From Paraescarpia echinospica (lineage: Eukaryota; Annelida; Polychaeta; Sabellida; Siboglinidae): a DNA stretch of 64,000 nucleotides. This document shows, piece after piece, positions 59,001-62,879 of this stretch. How positions within the stretch are numbered: position 1 is the stretch's first letter; the number at the start of each line of letters is the position of its first letter. The position numbers were made by a program, and so were the translations under genes. Location: contig JAHLWY010000260.1 in assembly GCA_020002185.1 (NCBI GenBank), positions 62,001 through 126,000 on the forward strand. The letters are read 5' to 3'. The notes under the pieces were generated by a model. It saw nothing but the letters and a program-made list of their open reading frames with translations, was not told where the DNA came from and searched no databases.

Positions 59001-60679
59001 CGAGATGTATGTAAATGGATATTATTTATGCAAAGAATAGTTTATTAGTTTTGACATCATAAAGGATCACTGTCACCGATTTTCTTTAAAAACACCTAGC
59101 TGCAGTATTGAAGACATCGGAGAAAAGATTATGAAAGTAGGAATTCTTTTTAATTTTAGGCAACCGGCTTGTTTCTCTAACACATCCTAATTATGCTCAT
59201 ATTTATTGTTCATCTACACTGAATATGTGTTATTTGTCACATGTTTGCAGATAGTTGCCTCTGATATGATCCCAGTATATGACATACGTCTCGTACAAAA
59301 TATGACTGCAGTTGTCAACATCACCATTCTGGATGTCAATGACAATGCACCAACATTTTCCAGTGGTGGGTTATGTAACAAAGATAACATGATTGAAAAA
59401 TGTAATAGCTAAGTATACAGTGAAACAGGCTTTCTAAGTTTCCTTTCTCTTTGTTAAAAAATGTGTTTGTAGTTATTCATATTATAAAACATTTACAATT
59501 TGATTTACATGTGATTTACAGCAATTTACATCTGATTTATATCAGTTTTCATCTGATTTATAGGTTCAGTTAAACTACGAGAAAGTGCAATGGTTTGACC
59601 ACGTATTGGTTTGGCAGTTGAAATTTACTTTACTTTCAATTCAAATTAACATTACTTTATAGTTACCTGATACTAATTGTAGAGAGTATTTACCCAATTG
59701 ATTTACAGATTTACATAGAGTTTATCTACTAGAAAATGCAACAATTAGGTAAGACATTTGTCTTGCCGTCGTGGTGTCTCCGTTAGTTTCAAATTTAGTT
59801 TAATTTATCATTTACTCATATTAGACAATATTTATTCATCTGGTTTGCAGATCTGTACACAGTTGAATTACTAGAAAACACAACGGTTGGCTCAGACATT
59901 GGTCTGGCGGTAGAAGCCATGGACAAGGACACTGGTGCAGCTGGGAGCATCACCTTCGAGCTTCTTCCTTCTCAGGTTGGTCAGGGGTTTAGCTTTGAAA
60001 TATCTCTCATTACAGTCCTTTGGAAGATATTATTTTATTCAAAATACTAGTAAGTCCACACACTGGGCGACTACTATGAGAGAGACTTGTTTATACTAAA
60101 CAGGAGTCCCCTGTATCCAGATTGTATTATCTACTGTTAAATGAATGTAAATATTTACGTCGCTTGCAATATAGTGAAGTGGTCCTCAGTGATGACTTAA
60201 CGAGAGATAATCGGTTCCTCTACCCGGAATTAGCGGGCGTAGCAATTTGTGACAGGAAGTCTGCTGTGTTGAAAATGGGACATCAATGAACATTAAAAGG
60301 TATTGCAGTTGACTCGGCCCGACTCGGCCGTATTGCCAATAAAGCTTGTTTTGAAACTATTATTATTTGTTTTTTTTAACAAGCCCAGGGGTCGTACCAT
60401 TAAATTGTGATCGTGGGCAAACTAAACATGCAGGCAGTATACCTTCAACATAGTAGAACATTATATTAATTAATTATTTAAATTAATTAATGAAAAACTA
60501 GGAACCGACTGCCTCCTTTTAATGTCTGTCTGCCAATGTTTCTAGAGTCCATTCATGGTGGACAGACTCAGTGGTCACTTGTGCTTGGGCGACTCCTTGG
60601 ACTATGATGACCGAGAGCATCCATCTACCTACACGCTAACCTTGCTGGCAGTGGACAGTGGTCAAGCCCCTCTCACAGG
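26010..60679 (+). CDS. Protocadherin-15 / Cad99C-like cadherin, partial gene (5' end to EC10)
   Basis: Joined from 25 exons (first exon at 32168 or alternatively 26010), all with GT/AG borders and matching phases. The product so far is about 1,135 residues. After a signal peptide come EC1 (about 38-169), EC2 (171-277), EC3 (278-391), EC4 (392-498), EC5 (499-608), EC6 (609-709), EC7 (710-814), EC8 (815-925), EC9 (926-1041) and part of EC10. Linkers in order are DVNDKAP, DGDDENP, DINDHRP, DTNDNSP, NEHMP (degenerate), DVNDNDP, DINDNVP, DLNDNSP and DVNDNAP. The DGDD EC2-EC3 linker, the poor EC5-EC6 linker and LTMVSTTVFTFSG opening EC2 recall PCDH15/Cad99C, which act in stereocilia tip links or microvilli. 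The transmembrane and cytoplasmic parts lie beyond the window. Cadherin identity is sure; the subfamily is inferred. Confidence 0.85.
26086..28290. other. Intron 1, left part
   Basis: AT-rich. A short phrase at 26970-27003 encodes LGNNDNGTISYSV, like the start of a cadherin calcium motif, but has no clean exon borders. Otherwise nothing is seen. Confidence 0.4.
28291..28612. repeat. CAGT/CAGC tetranucleotide microsatellite
   Basis: About 320 bp of CAGT repeats with CAGC blocks (28385-28408, 28550-28570) and scattered substitutions. Confidence 0.95.
29180..29285 (+). mobile_element. L2-type LINE 3' tail fragment
   Basis: GACCAACCCTTTTGTCTTAA, GAGCTTGGTTTCAGAGGATT and GAAGTTACCTTATTG match the reverse complement of 2890-2975, the 3' UTR of the minus-strand L2 copy. 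The coding part is absent. Confidence 0.75.
29286..31420. other. Intron 1, middle part
   Basis: No gene is supported. At 31025-31075 a segment is similar, in inverted orientation, to 42711-42760 (GAGTGGTGAACCAC word), a probable small dispersed repeat. Confidence 0.35.
31422..31745 (+). mobile_element. tRNA-headed SINE, copy 1 (full length)
   Basis: The head has a polymerase III A box (TAGTGCAGCGG, 31432-31442) and a B box (GGTTCAAATCC, 31476-31486), 33 bp apart, with a tRNA-like CTCTCGACTGAGAG hairpin between them. The body continues with TGTATGAATGAGTGCCTGGC, GCATGGCTGAATGCTTCCCA and AACAGTCCTGAGGACTGGAT, and ends near TTTATTTTG. The same parts occur in copy 2. Confidence 0.85.
31746..32167. 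other. Intron before exon 1b
   Basis: No repeat or gene is recognised. This could hold a promoter for the exon 1b transcript, but no clear core element is visible. Confidence 0.3.
32168..32279 (+). CDS. Cadherin exon 1b, signal peptide
   Basis: ATG at 32168 gives MSRQNVSSVLFLLLLKVLLG, then YSQFVSYVETIHSDVIS and a split G. The FLLLLKVLLG core and the GYSQ cleavage-like site make a typical signal peptide. The donor is CAG|GTGAGA, phase 1. It lies 447 bp upstream of exon 2, making it the likelier start of the mature gene model. Confidence 0.7.
32727..32786 (+). CDS. Cadherin exon 2 (EC1 start)
   Basis: A 60-bp exon between TTGTAG and GTAAGT, phase 1 to 1. It encodes GRQNPCPMLNIEIDEHTDI, with a Cys followed by an IEIDE segment that could be the first calcium-binding Glu/Asp cluster of EC1. 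Confidence 0.7.
33154..33317 (+). CDS. Cadherin exon 3 (EC1)
   Basis: From TCTCAG to GTAAGT, phase 1 to 0. It contains GKVLFNFTTSATQLEF, GYLRLKSLPNSTYHIVV and DRDVDLNELNP. The DRD motif is typical of the cadherin calcium site. An N-glycosylation sequon (NST) is present. Confidence 0.8.
33851..33907 (+). CDS. Cadherin exon 4 (EC1), small
   Basis: A 57-bp phase-0 exon (CATCAG to GTAAGT) encoding VPNTKEQLQCNYSTRSPGR. It has good borders and keeps the frame, but no motif confirms it, so it could be optional. Confidence 0.55.
33908..34430. other. Intron 4, left part
   Basis: No gene. A short basic frame near 34313-34390 (MMAEIKTAPPPTKKKRVLQK) has no support. Confidence 0.3.
34431..34850. mobile_element. 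Foldback/MITE element with inverted arms, copy in intron 4
   Basis: The left arm (34431-34620) and right arm (34675-34835) are imperfect inverted copies: ATTCAACATTATCCTAGCAT pairs with the region of ATGTCTGGGATGATGTTGAA, and AGCGCCCCGGTTTGCACG with the region of CACAAACCGGGTCGCT. The outer ends share ACTAGTCGCAG/CTAGTCGCAGTG words. Related to 18079 and 20335. Confidence 0.75.
35535..35850 (+). repeat. Tandem pair of about 120-bp units, dispersed-repeat type
   Basis: CATATCTCAGAAACTGTTCA, TTGCATAGACAT and AATCTGTATTTGATTGAAT (35589-35690) recur as CAAAAACTCTTCAG, TTTGCATAGACATTT and AATCTGTATTTAATTGAAT (35730-35825). The flank GGGCCGAAGTCCAATGGACT can form a hairpin. Confidence 0.65.
36262..36500 (-). 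pseudogene. Non-LTR reverse transcriptase thumb fragment
   Basis: The minus strand reads LYYTFIYPYLAYCNVLLG, then YLSKMYALQNKK. This is the Y..FIYPYL.YCN...W...YL..L..LQKK signature found after the RT core of jockey-like LINEs. It continues in another frame (NYNNILFVHKVHIH). A short relic inside intron 4. Confidence 0.7.
36756..36917 (+). CDS. Cadherin exon 5 (EC1 end, linker, EC2 start)
   Basis: 54 codons, phase 0 to 0, from TTTCAG to GTGGGA. It has a strand-like VQVTVTSSVTVAI, the linker RDVNDKAPFF and YHKVISE. The linker is the canonical calcium-binding DxND. The donor is weaker than at other exons. Confidence 0.88.
37282..37371 (+). CDS. Cadherin exon 6 (EC2)
   Basis: 30 codons, phase 0, GTGCAG to GTAAGT. 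LTMVSTTVFTFSGLAADYD, then MDGGISGYSIV. The DYDMDGGISGYSI segment is the DxDxGxNGxVxY-type calcium motif. The TTVFTFSG part is what most recalls PCDH15 EC2. Confidence 0.88.
37372..38342. other. Intron 6
   Basis: 37430-37800 is made of imperfect TTCTGTAGAAT/TTTCTATA words, an AT-rich degenerate repeat. The rest has no recognisable feature. Confidence 0.45.
38343..38462 (+). CDS. Cadherin exon 7 (EC2)
   Basis: 40 codons, phase 0 (GACAG to GTAAGT). It carries GSVVLQGTLDYDRGPRKYTL, where LDYD is the family LDRE-type motif, and the sequon NIS. Confidence 0.88.
39176..39292 (+). CDS. Cadherin exon 8 (EC2 end, DGDD linker, EC3 start)
   Basis: 39 codons, phase 0 (TTGTAG to GTGAGA). DTGEPPLSN is the DxGxPxL motif; then YITLADGDDENPVF and YYLTLPEK. 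DGDD in place of DxND is unusual for cadherins and is shared with PCDH15 and Cad99C at the same linker. Confidence 0.9.
39567..39669 (+). CDS. Cadherin exon 9 (EC3)
   Basis: Phase 0 to 1 (TTGTAG to GTTAGT). FAHDLDIGINDTVAYSLDA fits the AxDxDxGxNxxVxYS motif. Sequons NSS and NDT are present. Confidence 0.88.
40237..40349 (+). CDS. Cadherin exon 10 (EC3)
   Basis: Phase 1 to 0 (TTACAG to GTAAGG). YFSIDHVTGHVIPLHVLDCS has the FxIDxxTGxI pattern. An unusual Cys follows LD where most repeats have RE. Confidence 0.88.
40590..40766 (+). CDS. Cadherin exon 11 (EC3 end, linker, EC4 start)
   Basis: 59 codons, phase 0 (GTCAG to GTATGT). VTLIVTVEDINDHRPEI, then YNVTIPENSP and VLMLQAVDYDR. A canonical linker with a PEN motif. 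Confidence 0.92.
41230..41475 (+). repeat. Minisatellite of TGTGTATTCACTTCTATTCT units
   Basis: About eight imperfect units of 28-38 bp built from TGTGTATTCACTTCTATTCT and ATGTGTATTCACTATGTCTA. It is open in three frames only because stops are absent from the unit. Confidence 0.9.
41809..41943 (+). CDS. Cadherin exon 12 (EC4)
   Basis: 45 codons, phase 0 (TTTCAG to GTGAGT). SNAVFAFHAIDPGGVFDISP, then SGVIYVLNPAKLDREVQD. LDRE is canonical. Confidence 0.9.
42386..42547 (+). CDS. Cadherin exon 13 (EC4 end, linker, EC5 start)
   Basis: 54 codons, phase 0 (TTGCAG to GTTGGT). NVTVTITLSDTNDNSPAF, then YHFTVSSLAPVNSSIGT. DTND is a normal linker. The donor GTTGGT is weak, but the phase and the next exon (ISATDLDQG) support it. 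Confidence 0.88.
42923..43128 (+). CDS. Cadherin exon 14 (EC5)
   Basis: Phase 0 to 2 (TTGCAG to GTATGA). ISATDLDQGRNAEVNYQI, FSLDGSTGTLSILKRLNKP and YILTIEARDQP, a complete repeat body. Confidence 0.92.
43129..43912. other. Intron 14, left part
   Basis: No gene. Two stretches near 43180-43320 and 43330-43430 share GTGAA, GTATGT and TCGGxTCGACA words and may be an old duplication. A GGGTTCAAACC word at 43832 looks like a B box, but there is no A box. Confidence 0.35.
43913..44056 (+). mobile_element. tRNA-headed SINE, copy 2, 5' half
   Basis: Same head as copy 1: GACGCAGTGCATAG A-box region, the CTCTCGACTGAGAG hairpin and B box GGTTCAAATCC (43969-43979). The body breaks at GTGTGAATGAGTAC (44056) and resumes at 44604. 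Confidence 0.85.
44057..44603 (+). mobile_element. Penelope-like element fragment with inverted arms, inserted in the SINE
   Basis: This 547-bp insertion is flanked by TGAATGAGTAC on both sides (44046-44056 and 44604-44614). The left arm (44061-44195) is an inverted copy of the right arm (44428-44557). The + strand encodes the C-terminus typical of Penelope-like ORFs: HIIDWKGAKIVDKETNRR, TREIKE, and then in another frame SRDGNYELSRMYD. The left arm, read on the minus strand, encodes DEGDYELSQ, the same tail. Inverted long terminal repeats and a GIY-YIG C-terminus are known for Penelope-like elements. The copy is 5'-truncated and dead. Confidence 0.7.
44478..44520 (+). ncRNA. Hammerhead-ribozyme-like core in the Penelope-like arm (tentative)
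   Basis: The right arm has CTGAAGAA, a pairable segment GTTGGTGTG and CACATCGAC, then GAAAGAC. The left arm, read on the minus strand (about 44105-44145), has CTGATGAA, GTAGTTGTG and CACATCGAC, then AAAAGCC. The order CTGATGA, hairpin, GAAA is the hammerhead core order, and hammerheads are known in Penelope-like terminal repeats. The loop is too tight as drawn, each copy lacks one core base, and I could not place stems I and III. Confidence 0.3.
44604..44800 (+). mobile_element. tRNA-headed SINE, copy 2, 3' half
   Basis: TGAATGAGTACCTGGCTGTA, ATGGCTGAATGCTTCCCAGA and GAACAGTCCTGTGGACTGGA match copy 1 in order. It ends 27 bp before cadherin exon 15, so this SINE sits against the splice acceptor. 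Confidence 0.85.
44828..44957 (+). CDS. Cadherin exon 15 (EC5 end, degenerate linker, EC6 start)
   Basis: Phase 2 to 0 (TTGCAG to GTCAGT). CVAKVTIDVEMANEHMPHF, then YHVTITEATPVGSSFLHLQ. The usual DxNDNxP is EMANEHMP, so calcium binding at this joint should be weak or absent. Confidence 0.9.
45380..45610 (+). mobile_element. Probable non-LTR retrotransposon 3' tail
   Basis: TGTACCTAGTGTACTTTTCA, the GCCACAGTGGC hairpin and AATAATATTATTATTATAAT form a hairpin plus short-repeat tail as in L2/CR1 3' ends. No coding part is identified. Confidence 0.45.
46073..46161 (+). CDS. Cadherin exon 16 (EC6)
   Basis: Phase 0 to 2 (TTTAG to GTATAA). ATDEDGDIDLIFGYLSVHP, then CFNIDRN. ATDEDGD is the calcium motif with an altered tail. 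Confidence 0.88.
46488..46572 (+). CDS. Cadherin exon 17 (EC6)
   Basis: Phase 2 to 0 (TTCCAG to GTAAGT). SGWVYTLQPLDHEHTDSF, then TLQVTVSDGKH. LDHE replaces LDRE. Confidence 0.88.
46735..46800. repeat. CT-repeat and poly-C run
   Basis: CTCTCTCTCTCTCT at about 46738-46751 and a run of 14 C at about 46781-46794. Confidence 0.9.
46860..47330 (-). pseudogene. LINE ORF C-terminal zinc-finger relic
   Basis: The minus strand reads in broken frames LHLRFKDVCK, ALDIDVDNWEEFAGDRSTWR, then CSKDCHTRIGLYSHN. The pattern D..W...A.DR..WR and CxxxCxxRIGLxSH is the C-terminal end of a group of animal non-LTR retrotransposon ORFs. Several stops are present. Confidence 0.65.
47331..48410. other. Intron 17, right part
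   Basis: No supportable gene. A GATGGTTATACATGACATC/GATGGCTATTCGTAATATC direct pair (about 47867-47930) is a small tandem duplication with CCATCAAATGT words. Confidence 0.4.
48411..48539 (+). CDS. Cadherin exon 18 (EC6 end, linker, EC7 start)
   Basis: 43 codons, phase 0 (ATGTAG to GTGAGA). ADVIVTVDDVNDNDPEF, then YVFNVTEEQPPGVTVGHIQ. Canonical. Confidence 0.92.
48858..48932. repeat. Perfect 26-bp inverted repeat (hairpin)
   Basis: 48858-48883 and 48907-48932 are exact reverse complements around a 23-bp AT-rich loop (ATATATATGCATATATGT). They extend a few bases outwards with one mismatch. Confidence 0.9.
49219..49277 (+). CDS. Cadherin exon 19 (EC7)
   Basis: Phase 0 to 2 (TTATAG to GTAACC). 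ATDHDSGINADIEYMIAGT is the DxDxGxNxxIxY motif. Confidence 0.9.
49855..50477 (-). mobile_element. L2-type LINE 3' end fragment in intron 19
   Basis: On the minus strand 50460-50241 encodes RLAKQGLLTVPRYHLEHYGH, RSFSVAGPILWNALP and FKSLLKTHLFRQAF, the L2 C-terminus. The 3' UTR runs on to 49855, ending with AGCGC, CTATAAATGCTTTATAATAA. It ends about 80 bp before cadherin exon 20. Confidence 0.85.
50557..50809 (+). CDS. Cadherin exon 20 (EC7 end, linker, EC8 start)
   Basis: The largest exon, 253 bp, phase 2 to 0 (TGCCAG to GTAGTG). FRLDPQSGVLTTMRSLDRET, FLVVARDGGNTSRS, VGVTDINDNVPVF and YSVNVMEKSTPGD. Confidence 0.92.
50882..50970 (-). mobile_element. L2-like LINE 3' tail remnant
   Basis: The minus strand ends with TAAGTAATAAATAATATTAT after GTACAGTGCTCTGAGTAACT, the usual short-repeat tail of this group. 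Very short. Confidence 0.5.
50971..51780. other. Intron 20, left part
   Basis: No gene. The text resembles dispersed repeats (CATATCTCAAAAACTATTCA, also seen in another form near 35589). Confidence 0.35.
51787..52385. repeat. 18-bp minisatellite, about 33 copies
   Basis: The unit is CAGTGTCCTCCTCTCACT, with T/C variation in TGTCC or TGCCC and rare deletions (one short unit near 52187-52196). All three + frames stay open because 18 is a multiple of three. It abuts and partly overlaps the 3' end of the transposase relic on the minus strand. Confidence 0.95.
52376..53898 (-). pseudogene. Mutator-like transposase (DGTW-type), broken
   Basis: The minus strand gives three consecutive pieces. 53898-53566 reads MDVFISPLLCPKCKHSTLTF, CSRC, FDTNHRAVLAAQVGIGQCEM and ends at TAG after RQILS. 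The same frame continues (LLHGPAVGVL) to 52831 with VSFDGTWHIKGHTSSVGACF, SGLVLDYVVLSKSC, VGDGDAAGMDALT and ECINHIAKRMYNGL. 52846-52376 is a shifted frame with NESLHATVWNRAPKTKYCGK. The DGTW and DGD motifs supply likely catalytic Asp residues. The fold matches the Mutator-like transposase domain common in invertebrate genomes. One nonsense codon and one frameshift inactivate it. Confidence 0.8.
53899..54640 (-). pseudogene. Possible 5' exon(s) of the Mutator-like transposase
   Basis: The minus strand from 54559 reads MSDPNRKFRTCHQFGKKMCK, FSWKRVRKLTELDA, then in a shifted frame SACRRKLALFS before GTGAGT (about 54230). An acceptor-like TTTTTTTGTTTCTTAG ends near 53953. This fits an upstream exon and intron of the transposase, but similarity to known N-termini cannot be checked here. 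Confidence 0.4.
55380..55465 (+). tRNA. tRNA-like sequence (degenerate), left arm
   Basis: TGCCGCTAGCTCAGTGGGTA matches a polymerase III A box and D arm; CGGTTCAATCC matches a B box and T arm. The spacing between them is longer than in a standard tRNA, and the two ends do not form a good acceptor stem, so this is a tRNA-derived sequence and not a functional gene. Confidence 0.55.
55856..55943 (-). tRNA. tRNA-like sequence (degenerate), right arm
   Basis: On the minus strand TGCCGTTAGCTCAGTTGGTA is followed by GACGCGTTTG, then CGCCGGTTCAATCCTGAC. The A and B boxes are closer to consensus here than in the left arm (GTTGGTAGA). The acceptor stem is still not convincing. Confidence 0.55.
56391..57035. 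other. Intron 20, right part
   Basis: No gene or repeat is recognised except an imperfect CTTAAGGGTTCTTACCATTT and AAGGGTTTGTACCA pair near 56772-56810. Confidence 0.35.
57036..57275 (+). CDS. Cadherin exon 21 (EC8)
   Basis: 80 codons, phase 0 (ATGCAG to GTATGT). AQDADSVDYADIVFTISSG, FGINSDDGMLFTKVIFDLST, NLTITAYNSA and AQVTVHIV. The AxDxD motif lacks the GxNG part, and LDRE is FDLS, so calcium binding may be partial. It follows the longest intron (6.2 kb). Confidence 0.92.
57865..57953 (+). CDS. Cadherin exon 22 (EC8-EC9 linker)
   Basis: Phase 0 to 2 (TTTAG to GTATGG). DLNDNSPVFTRSMYNFIIRE, then DIAVGSTVG. Canonical linker. Confidence 0.9.
58382..58559 (+). CDS. Cadherin exon 23 (EC9)
   Basis: Phase 2 to 0 (CTACAG to GTAATG). 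VTAVEDDGSGRNSFPRYWLK, FMVDSFTGIIRVKRPIDRDA and TYFVFS. IDRD is the calcium motif. Confidence 0.9.
59251..59365 (+). CDS. Cadherin exon 24 (EC9 end, linker)
   Basis: Phase 0 to 1 (TTGCAG to GTGGGT). IVASDMIPVYDIRLVQN, then VVNITILDVNDNAPTFSS. Canonical linker, unlike vertebrate PCDH15, where the EC9-EC10 joint is atypical. Confidence 0.9.
59851..59975 (+). CDS. Cadherin exon 25 (EC10)
   Basis: Phase 1 to 0 (TTGCAG to GTTGGT). LYTVELLENTTVGSDIGLAV, EAMDKDTGAAGSITFELLP. The exon start is shadowed by decayed similar text near 59560 and 59720. Confidence 0.9.
59976..60545. other. Intron 25
   Basis: No gene recognised. A direct GACTCGGCC pair (60310-60330) is the only local repeat seen. Confidence 0.35.
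60546..60679 (+). CDS. Cadherin exon 26 (EC10), last exon seen
   Basis: Phase 0 to 2 (TTCTAG to GTCAGT). PFMVDRLSGHLCLGDSLDYD, YTLTLLAVDSGQAPLTG. No further cadherin exon is seen to 64000, so the rest (EC10 end, EC11, membrane part) must lie to the right. Confidence 0.88.
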
Positions 60680-61034
60680 GTCAGTTTCAAGTTTAGTCTT
60701 GTTTCATTGGGGATGATCTCATAAAGTCACTAAGTCTGTGAAAACATTATGTCTTTAATATTGGTTCAAACCCCCCCACCATTGTGTGTGGTGTGGGGCA
60801 ATCCAAAATTTATATTAGCGTTAATTTGCATTAACATACATTTCACTCACTAATTGGCACCACTGTAGCAATATATTTTCCAGCGGTAAGGTGTAATGAT
60901 CAAATTAACCCATTAAAAAGCACAAATAGATTCTACTTGTGTTAGCGTGTGTAAGACTGACATTCAGCATATTCGGAGATAAATTGCTTTTAAATTCATT
61001 TTTAATTTACTACTATTTCTCCGAAATAATAATG

Positions 61035-61225
61035 CATACACCTATATATATATATATACTAGCCAGTATATAGCATGCAGCACCACCTATGGAATGCAAT
61101 TTTGGCTGTATGGACCCAGCTTTGGGCCAGTACAGGTCCACTGTACAAGCACACTATGCCAGCACAGGGCCACTACTGTTCCAGTATGATGCCACCGTTG
61201 GGTCAATACAGTATGCTATTACTGG
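61035..61225. repeat. GGGCCAGTACAG-type dispersed repeat
   Basis: The words TTTGGGCCAGTACAG, GCACAGGGCCACTACTG, TTGGGTCAATACAG and ATTACTGGCCCAATG form an imperfect short repeat series. The 37 bases 61099-61135 are identical to 63302-63338 within the L2 element. Confidence 0.65.
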
Positions 61226-61860
61226 CCCAATGTAATAATAATAAAATTTTAATTTGTTAAGCGCCACATCCAATATTGTTCACAGCGCTTTACAACAATA
61301 TACAAATATATGTTAAAAATAATGCATTTGAACAAACAAATAATAGTTGTTATATCATAGATAAAATGACCTAATAATAATAGTAATTAAGACAATAAAT
61401 ATAGTAGAAGTAGAAAAGGAATGTGATATAAAATATATTATTATTATTTTAATAAATAAACTAAAATTAATGTAAACATCGATAAATTAGGCGGAAATGT
61501 CTATGGAAGGTAAATAAATAGATAACTAAATAATAAGTAAACGTTAAACATCAATCAGCTATGGTAAAACAGTGTTGGTAAGCGTCCGAGTTACATATAC
61601 AACAGGTGAGTCTTCAAGACAGATTTAAATGATTCCAGTGATGTTTTGTTGGTAACACTTGGCGGCAGAGAGTTCCACACTGCTGCCGCTGCATGAGCAA
61701 ATGTACACTCACCGGCTCTGCTGCGTTTTCTCGGAACAACTAGTGCGTTCGAGTCAGCAGACCAAAGACATCTGGCTGGCATGTAGACATACACGAGTTT
61801 CTGCATGTAGACAGGCGAGAGGTCTTTCCTGCAGTGCCTTATACATATTGTAAAGTCTGG
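61224..61860 (-). mobile_element. L2-type LINE 3' end
   Basis: On the minus strand 61806-61591 encodes LVVPRKRSRAGECTFAHAAA, AVWNSLPPSV and SFKSVLKTHLLYM, the L2 C-terminus. The 3' UTR extends to 61224 and ends in AGCGCTGTG, GGCGCTTAACAAATT and TTATTATTATT. It is probably the 3' part of the element at 62880-64000, separated by an insertion. Confidence 0.85.
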
Positions 61861-62879
61861 ACCCCCTCATGGGCTGCGTGCGTCTTGGGGTCCGACCTCA
61901 CAGGAGAAGGTGTGTGTGGTATGAGTTTAGTTTACGCTCGCCAGAATCGGACTTAATGTACACCCCCGATTCTAGGTGTCTGTATGAGTAGTCGATAATT
62001 GGAAATGCTAGATTCCAGTTTCGTACTGAATTTATTCACGGATATTATACTGTAGAACACTTAACATACGCATCGTCGATATAATGTAAATTCTGCCTTA
62101 ACTCATCAGCTAAGTGAAATCAAGACTCTGGATTTGGCCGTACTACATTCCCGCTTCCTCCAGAGCCTCTACGTTTAAAATGTAAAAAGTCTGCCGGTAA
62201 TTTTAAGAGAAACAAGTATGGACAAACAGTCCCATATTAAAGTTGTAATTCAGATTCTAATGAAATGCCAGAGACATCTTCGACCGTCCCTGTGGAGAGT
62301 TTCGCCGCCCCCTCTCCTCTGTAGATTCTCTCATCAACCTCCCTTTTAAAACCCTACTTTATTTCCCGGCAAACCTTCTTCACGCATGCGTGTTTATGCA
62401 CCCATAGACCACTGCACATGCGTACTTCACTTATTAAGGCTTCCGTCTCTGCAAGGACGTCAGTATAACCTAACCACGTTCTGCCTGTCAATCCGGCAGG
62501 ATGAGCGTTTTCTTTCAATCTACAGAATGTGAATTATAGTGTACCCTCTATTGAATTTCTTTGTTCCACACTGCGACTTCCACAAAGCAAAATAAACGAT
62601 AATCGATCCCTGGTAGAGAATACCAGCTGAATTAATGTTACACACCTGCAAGCTGCGAACCGTCCTGCATACCTTGCGTATACAATTCTGGATAAATGTT
62701 GCCCCGCCCCTGATTTATGTTACCGGGGTGACGAGCTGTGTCAATACTGTTCTTATACAATTTACACATTTCTAATCATCTAGTGCATTCCGAATCTCTG
62801 CTGCGTCCACTCTATTTAGAACTGGCTAACTTATTTCTAACGATTCTGTTTACACACTGCGTATTGTCCAGCTAATTTA
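61861..62879. other. Probable insertion of about 1 kb in the L2 element
   Basis: This segment has no L2 similarity by eye, while both sides do. It is richer in GC (CCGCCCCCTCTCCTCTG near 62308) and has no recognisable coding domain. Its exact borders and any target duplication are unclear. Confidence 0.45.
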
